Below, piece after piece: positions 61,706 to 64,000 of a stretch of 64,000 nucleotides of DNA. Every line of letters starts with the position of its first letter. The stretch's first letter is position 1. Made by a program: the position numbers and the translations under genes. Under the pieces are notes generated by a model. That model was not told the DNA's origin, searched no databases, and was given only the letters and a program-made list of their open reading frames with translations. This DNA is from Streptomyces regalis (GTDB lineage Bacteria; Actinomycetota; Actinomycetes; Streptomycetales; Streptomycetaceae), in the NCBI RefSeq assembly GCF_001509475.1, contig NZ_LLZG01000334.1:1-64000 (forward strand), written 5' to 3'.

Positions 61706-63223
61706 ATGTCGTCTCGGATCGTGGACGCACCCGGCGCTGTGCACACCGGGCACACCGGCCTGGTCGTCCTCGACGGGATCGGGCTCGGCGTCGAGGACGT
61801 CGTGCGCCTCGCCACCGGGGCCGCGCGCCCGGTTCCCGCGAGCGACGCGATGAAGCGCGCCGAGGAGTCCTGGGACGCCGCCCGCCTCATCGCCGCGACC
61901 GGGCGCGTCTACGGCCGCTCCACCGGCGTGGGCGCCAACCGGAACGAGGACGTGCCCACCGACGCCGCCGCCGAGCACGGCCTGCGCCTGCTGCGCAGCC
62001 ACGCCGGGGCCATCGGCGAGGAGCTGCCCGCCCGGCAGGTGCGGGCCATGCTCGCCGTACGCGCCAACCAGCTGCTCGCGGGAGGTGCCGGCCTGCGGCC
62101 CACCGTCGTCACGGCGCTCTGCGAGGCGCTGGAGAGCGGGGCCCACCCGGTCGTGAACGAGTTCGGCTCGGTCGGCACCGGAGACCTCGCGGCGCTGGCG
62201 CAGACCGGCCTCGCGCTGGCCGGCGAGCATCCCTGGCGCGGGTCCGGGGCGCCCGAGCCGCAGCCGCTCGACAACAACGACGCCCTCGCGTTCATCAGCA
62301 GCAACGCACTCACCCTCGGCCAGGCGGCCCTGGCCCTGCACGAACTGCGCGGGCTCGTCGCCGCCACCCAGGTCGTCGCCGCCCTGTCGCTGCTCGCCGT
62401 CGACGGCTCCCACGAGGCGTACGCCGCCCCCGTGCACACCGCCCGACCGCACCGGGGCAGCACCGAGGTCGCCCGCCGCATGCGGGAGCTGATCGGCGCC
62501 GAGGACCGGCCGACCCCGCCGCTCGGCCGCATCCAGGACCCGTACGGCTTCCGCTGCCTGCCCCAGATCCACGGCCCCGCGCACGACGCGGCCGACGCCC
62601 TGGAGGAGGTGCTCGCGGTGGAGATCAACGCCGCCGCCGAGAACCCCCTCATCTCCCCCGAGGACATGGCCGCCTACCACCACGGCGGCTTCTACCAGGC
62701 CCAACTCGCCCTCGCCCTGGACCACTTCAGGCTGGCGCTGACCCAGGTGGCCCGGCTGTCGACATCCCGCCTGTCCACCCTGAACGAGCCCGCCTACACC
62801 CGCCTCAAGCCCTTCCTCGCCGACCCCGAGCCCGCCTCGTCCGGCGTGATGATCCTGGAGTACGCCGCCGCGGCCGCCCTCGGCGACCTGCGGGCCTTCT
62901 CGGCCCCCGCCTCGCTCGGCCACGCTGTACTCTCCCGGGGCGTGGAGGAGCAGGCCAGCTTCGCCTCGCTCGCCGCACGGCAGACACTGCGCGCGTGCGG
63001 CGCGTACCGTCTGGTCGTCGGCTGCGAACTCGTCGCCGCCGTACGGGCGTTGCGGCTGCGCGACCTCCGGCCCGACCCGGACCTTCCGGTGGGCCGGGCG
63101 ATGGAGCTGGCCGAGTCGGTGCTCGACGACGACCTGGCCGACCGGCCGCTCACCGACGATGTGACGGCTGCGGCCGCACTGCTGGACCGGTTCACGGACA
63201 TCTGGAGGGGGAGCGCGGCATGA
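61706..63223 (+). CDS. HAL/PAL-family ammonia-lyase homologue lacking the MIO triad
   Basis: A 505-aa protein with the histidine/aromatic ammonia-lyase fold. Retained family motifs are VYGRSTGVG (catalytic Tyr loop), LLRSHAG, QDPYGFRCLPQIHG, AAENPLIS and VEEQASFASLAARQ. At the cofactor site it reads GSVGTGDLAAL (154-164), where the family has GSVG-ASG-DLAPL. The Ser that becomes dehydroalanine is absent and one residue is missing, so MIO cannot form. The DNA is clean (GTC GGC ACC GGA GAC), so this is not an obvious frameshift. No ribosome binding site is obvious. The stop overlaps the RpiR gene. It may have a changed reaction or a binding role. Confidence 0.88.
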   Translation: MSSRIVDAPGAVHTGHTGLVVLDGIGLGVEDVVRLATGAARPVPASDAMKRAEESWDAARLIAATGRVYGRSTGVGANRNEDVPTDAAAEHGLRLLRSHAGAIGEELPARQVRAMLAVRANQLLAGGAGLRPTVVTALCEALESGAHPVVNEFGSVGTGDLAALAQTGLALAGEHPWRGSGAPEPQPLDNNDALAFISSNALTLGQAALALHELRGLVAATQVVAALSLLAVDGSHEAYAAPVHTARPHRGSTEVARRMRELIGAEDRPTPPLGRIQDPYGFRCLPQIHGPAHDAADALEEVLAVEINAAAENPLISPEDMAAYHHGGFYQAQLALALDHFRLALTQVARLSTSRLSTLNEPAYTRLKPFLADPEPASSGVMILEYAAAAALGDLRAFSAPASLGHAVLSRGVEEQASFASLAARQTLRACGAYRLVVGCELVAAVRALRLRDLRPDPDLPVGRAMELAESVLDDDLADRPLTDDVTAAAALLDRFTDIWRGSAA

Positions 63224-64000
63224 GCGCGGACAGGAACACGATCGGGACGGACAGCCCCGCCGCGCGACTTCAGGCGCTCTTCGAGGGGCACCGGCTCACC
63301 CCGACCCAGCGGCGCATCGCGCACAGCATGGTGCGGCGCGCCGCCGACGTGCCGTTCCTGTCCAGCGTGGAACTGGCCGAACTGGCCGGGGTCAGCCAGC
63401 CGTCCGTGACCCGCTTCGCCGTCGCCCTCGGCTTCGACGGCTACCCGGCGCTGCGCAGGCACCTGCGCGAGGTCGCCCCCGTGGAACCGGCGGCGGACGC
63501 CGGCTCCTACAACGAGTACCAGCAGGCCGTCGAGGCCGAGATCGAGAACCTGCGGCACCTGGCCGAGGTACTGGCCGACCCGCGCCCGGTGCAGAAGGCC
63601 GGGCGCCTGCTCTCGGCCTCGCGCCCGCTGCCCGTCCTCGGCCTGCGGGCTGCGGCCTCCCAGGCGTACGGCTTCGCCTACTTCGCCGCCAAGGTGCACC
63701 CGGACGTACGGCTGCTGCACGAGGGCGGCACGATGATCCACGACCGGATCGACGCCGCCGTACGGGCCGGGGCGACGGCGCTGCTCTGCTTCGCGCTGCC
63801 CCGGCACCCACGCGAGGTCGTGGACACCCTCGCCTACGCCAAGGAGGCCGGGCTCACGGTGGTGACGGTGGCGGACTCCGCCTTCGCACCGGTCGCCAAG
63901 GTCTCCGACCTGCTGCTGCCCGCCGCCGTCGGCACGGGCCTCGCCTTCGACACGGCCTGCGCGCCGATGCTGCTGGGCCGGGTCCTGCTGGAGGCGATGT
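63220..64000 (+). CDS. MurR/RpiR family transcriptional regulator (partial)
   Basis: The first 260 residues of a regulator truncated by the window edge. The N-terminal HTH_6 is HRLTPTQRRIAHSMVRRAADVPFLSSVELAELAGVSQPSVTRFAVALGFDGYPALRRHLRE (about 20-85). The SIS sugar-isomerase-like sensor follows (about 120 on: LPVLGLRAAASQAYGFAYFAAK, VVDTLAYAKEAGLTVVTVADSAFAPVAK). It overlaps the lyase stop (ATGA), so the two are co-expressed. It probably senses a metabolite of the lyase/importer pathway. Confidence 0.93.
   Translation, partial: MSADRNTIGTDSPAARLQALFEGHRLTPTQRRIAHSMVRRAADVPFLSSVELAELAGVSQPSVTRFAVALGFDGYPALRRHLREVAPVEPAADAGSYNEYQQAVEAEIENLRHLAEVLADPRPVQKAGRLLSASRPLPVLGLRAAASQAYGFAYFAAKVHPDVRLLHEGGTMIHDRIDAAVRAGATALLCFALPRHPREVVDTLAYAKEAGLTVVTVADSAFAPVAKVSDLLLPAAVGTGLAFDTACAPMLLGRVLLEAM

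Overview
The window is high-GC actinobacterial DNA from a Streptomyces chromosome. The evidence is the codon bias, GTG/TTG starts, 4-base stop/start overlaps, LysM-tailed Rpf proteins, and above all a tRNA-Leu with anticodon UAA (bldA) at 47687-47770. The order mfd, mazG, P450, two rpf genes, eno, divIC-like, DUF501, ppx/gppA, ndh, cfa, ABC exporter, bldA, pobA matches, from memory, the core region around bldA in S. coelicolor. This is therefore a conserved chromosomal arm with accessory insertions.

Layout. 1-49: start of a minus-strand gene. 335-4133: three-subunit molybdenum hydroxylase (FAD, 2Fe-2S, Mo). 4135-6960: PAS/GAF/SpoIIE/HATPase phosphatase. 7062-10406: a decaying accessory patch with a broken XRE/DUF5753 regulator, DUF397, a GNAT enzyme, and an alpha/beta hydrolase gene split by an IS200/IS605-type TnpB remnant. 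10444-17376: MFS exporter, MacB/FtsX-type ABC exporter, DUF2079 membrane protein. 17770-21324: mfd. 21352-26618: SnoaL-like protein behind a SoxR/MerR-type operator, TetR regulator with divergent target, small genes, HNH lipoprotein, GNAT, membrane protein. 26615-30145: Ser/Thr kinase, SurA-like lipoprotein, MazG. 30176-32506: a TTA-containing STAND-like NTPase/Sel1 protein, overlapping a P450 gene. 34022-36104: two Rpf cell-wall enzymes, the second behind a ydaO (c-di-AMP) riboswitch. 36424-40355: enolase, divisome protein, DUF501, Ppx/GppA, His-rich secreted peptide. 40905-47293: NDH-2, Cfa-like methyltransferase, and a second ABC exporter paralogous to the first. 47687-53474: bldA, PobA, Bax-inhibitor-like protein, small proteins, thiolase. 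53773-57133: SGNH hydrolase, cystathionine beta-synthase, membrane protein. 57216-64000: ProU/OpuC-type ABC importer, DUF402 protein, an aromatic/histidine ammonia-lyase homologue lacking the MIO Ser, and an RpiR regulator running off the edge.

Most interesting signals. (1) bldA lies in the window, and the STAND-like NTPase gene is the only intact gene in which I found an in-frame TTA codon. (2) The ammonia-lyase homologue has GSVGTGD where the family has GSVG-ASG-D, so it cannot form the MIO cofactor. It is linked to an ABC importer, an RpiR regulator and a palindromic operator. (3) The intergenic promoter/operator of that locus is duplicated and flanks an inserted DUF402 gene. (4) Two MITE-like palindromic elements share a core but differ in their terminal repeats. 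(5) Three copies of a dispersed Streptomyces intergenic repeat are present. (6) A hydrolase gene is interrupted by a TnpB fragment. All calls rest on reading the sequence and on knowledge of protein families; no database search was run.
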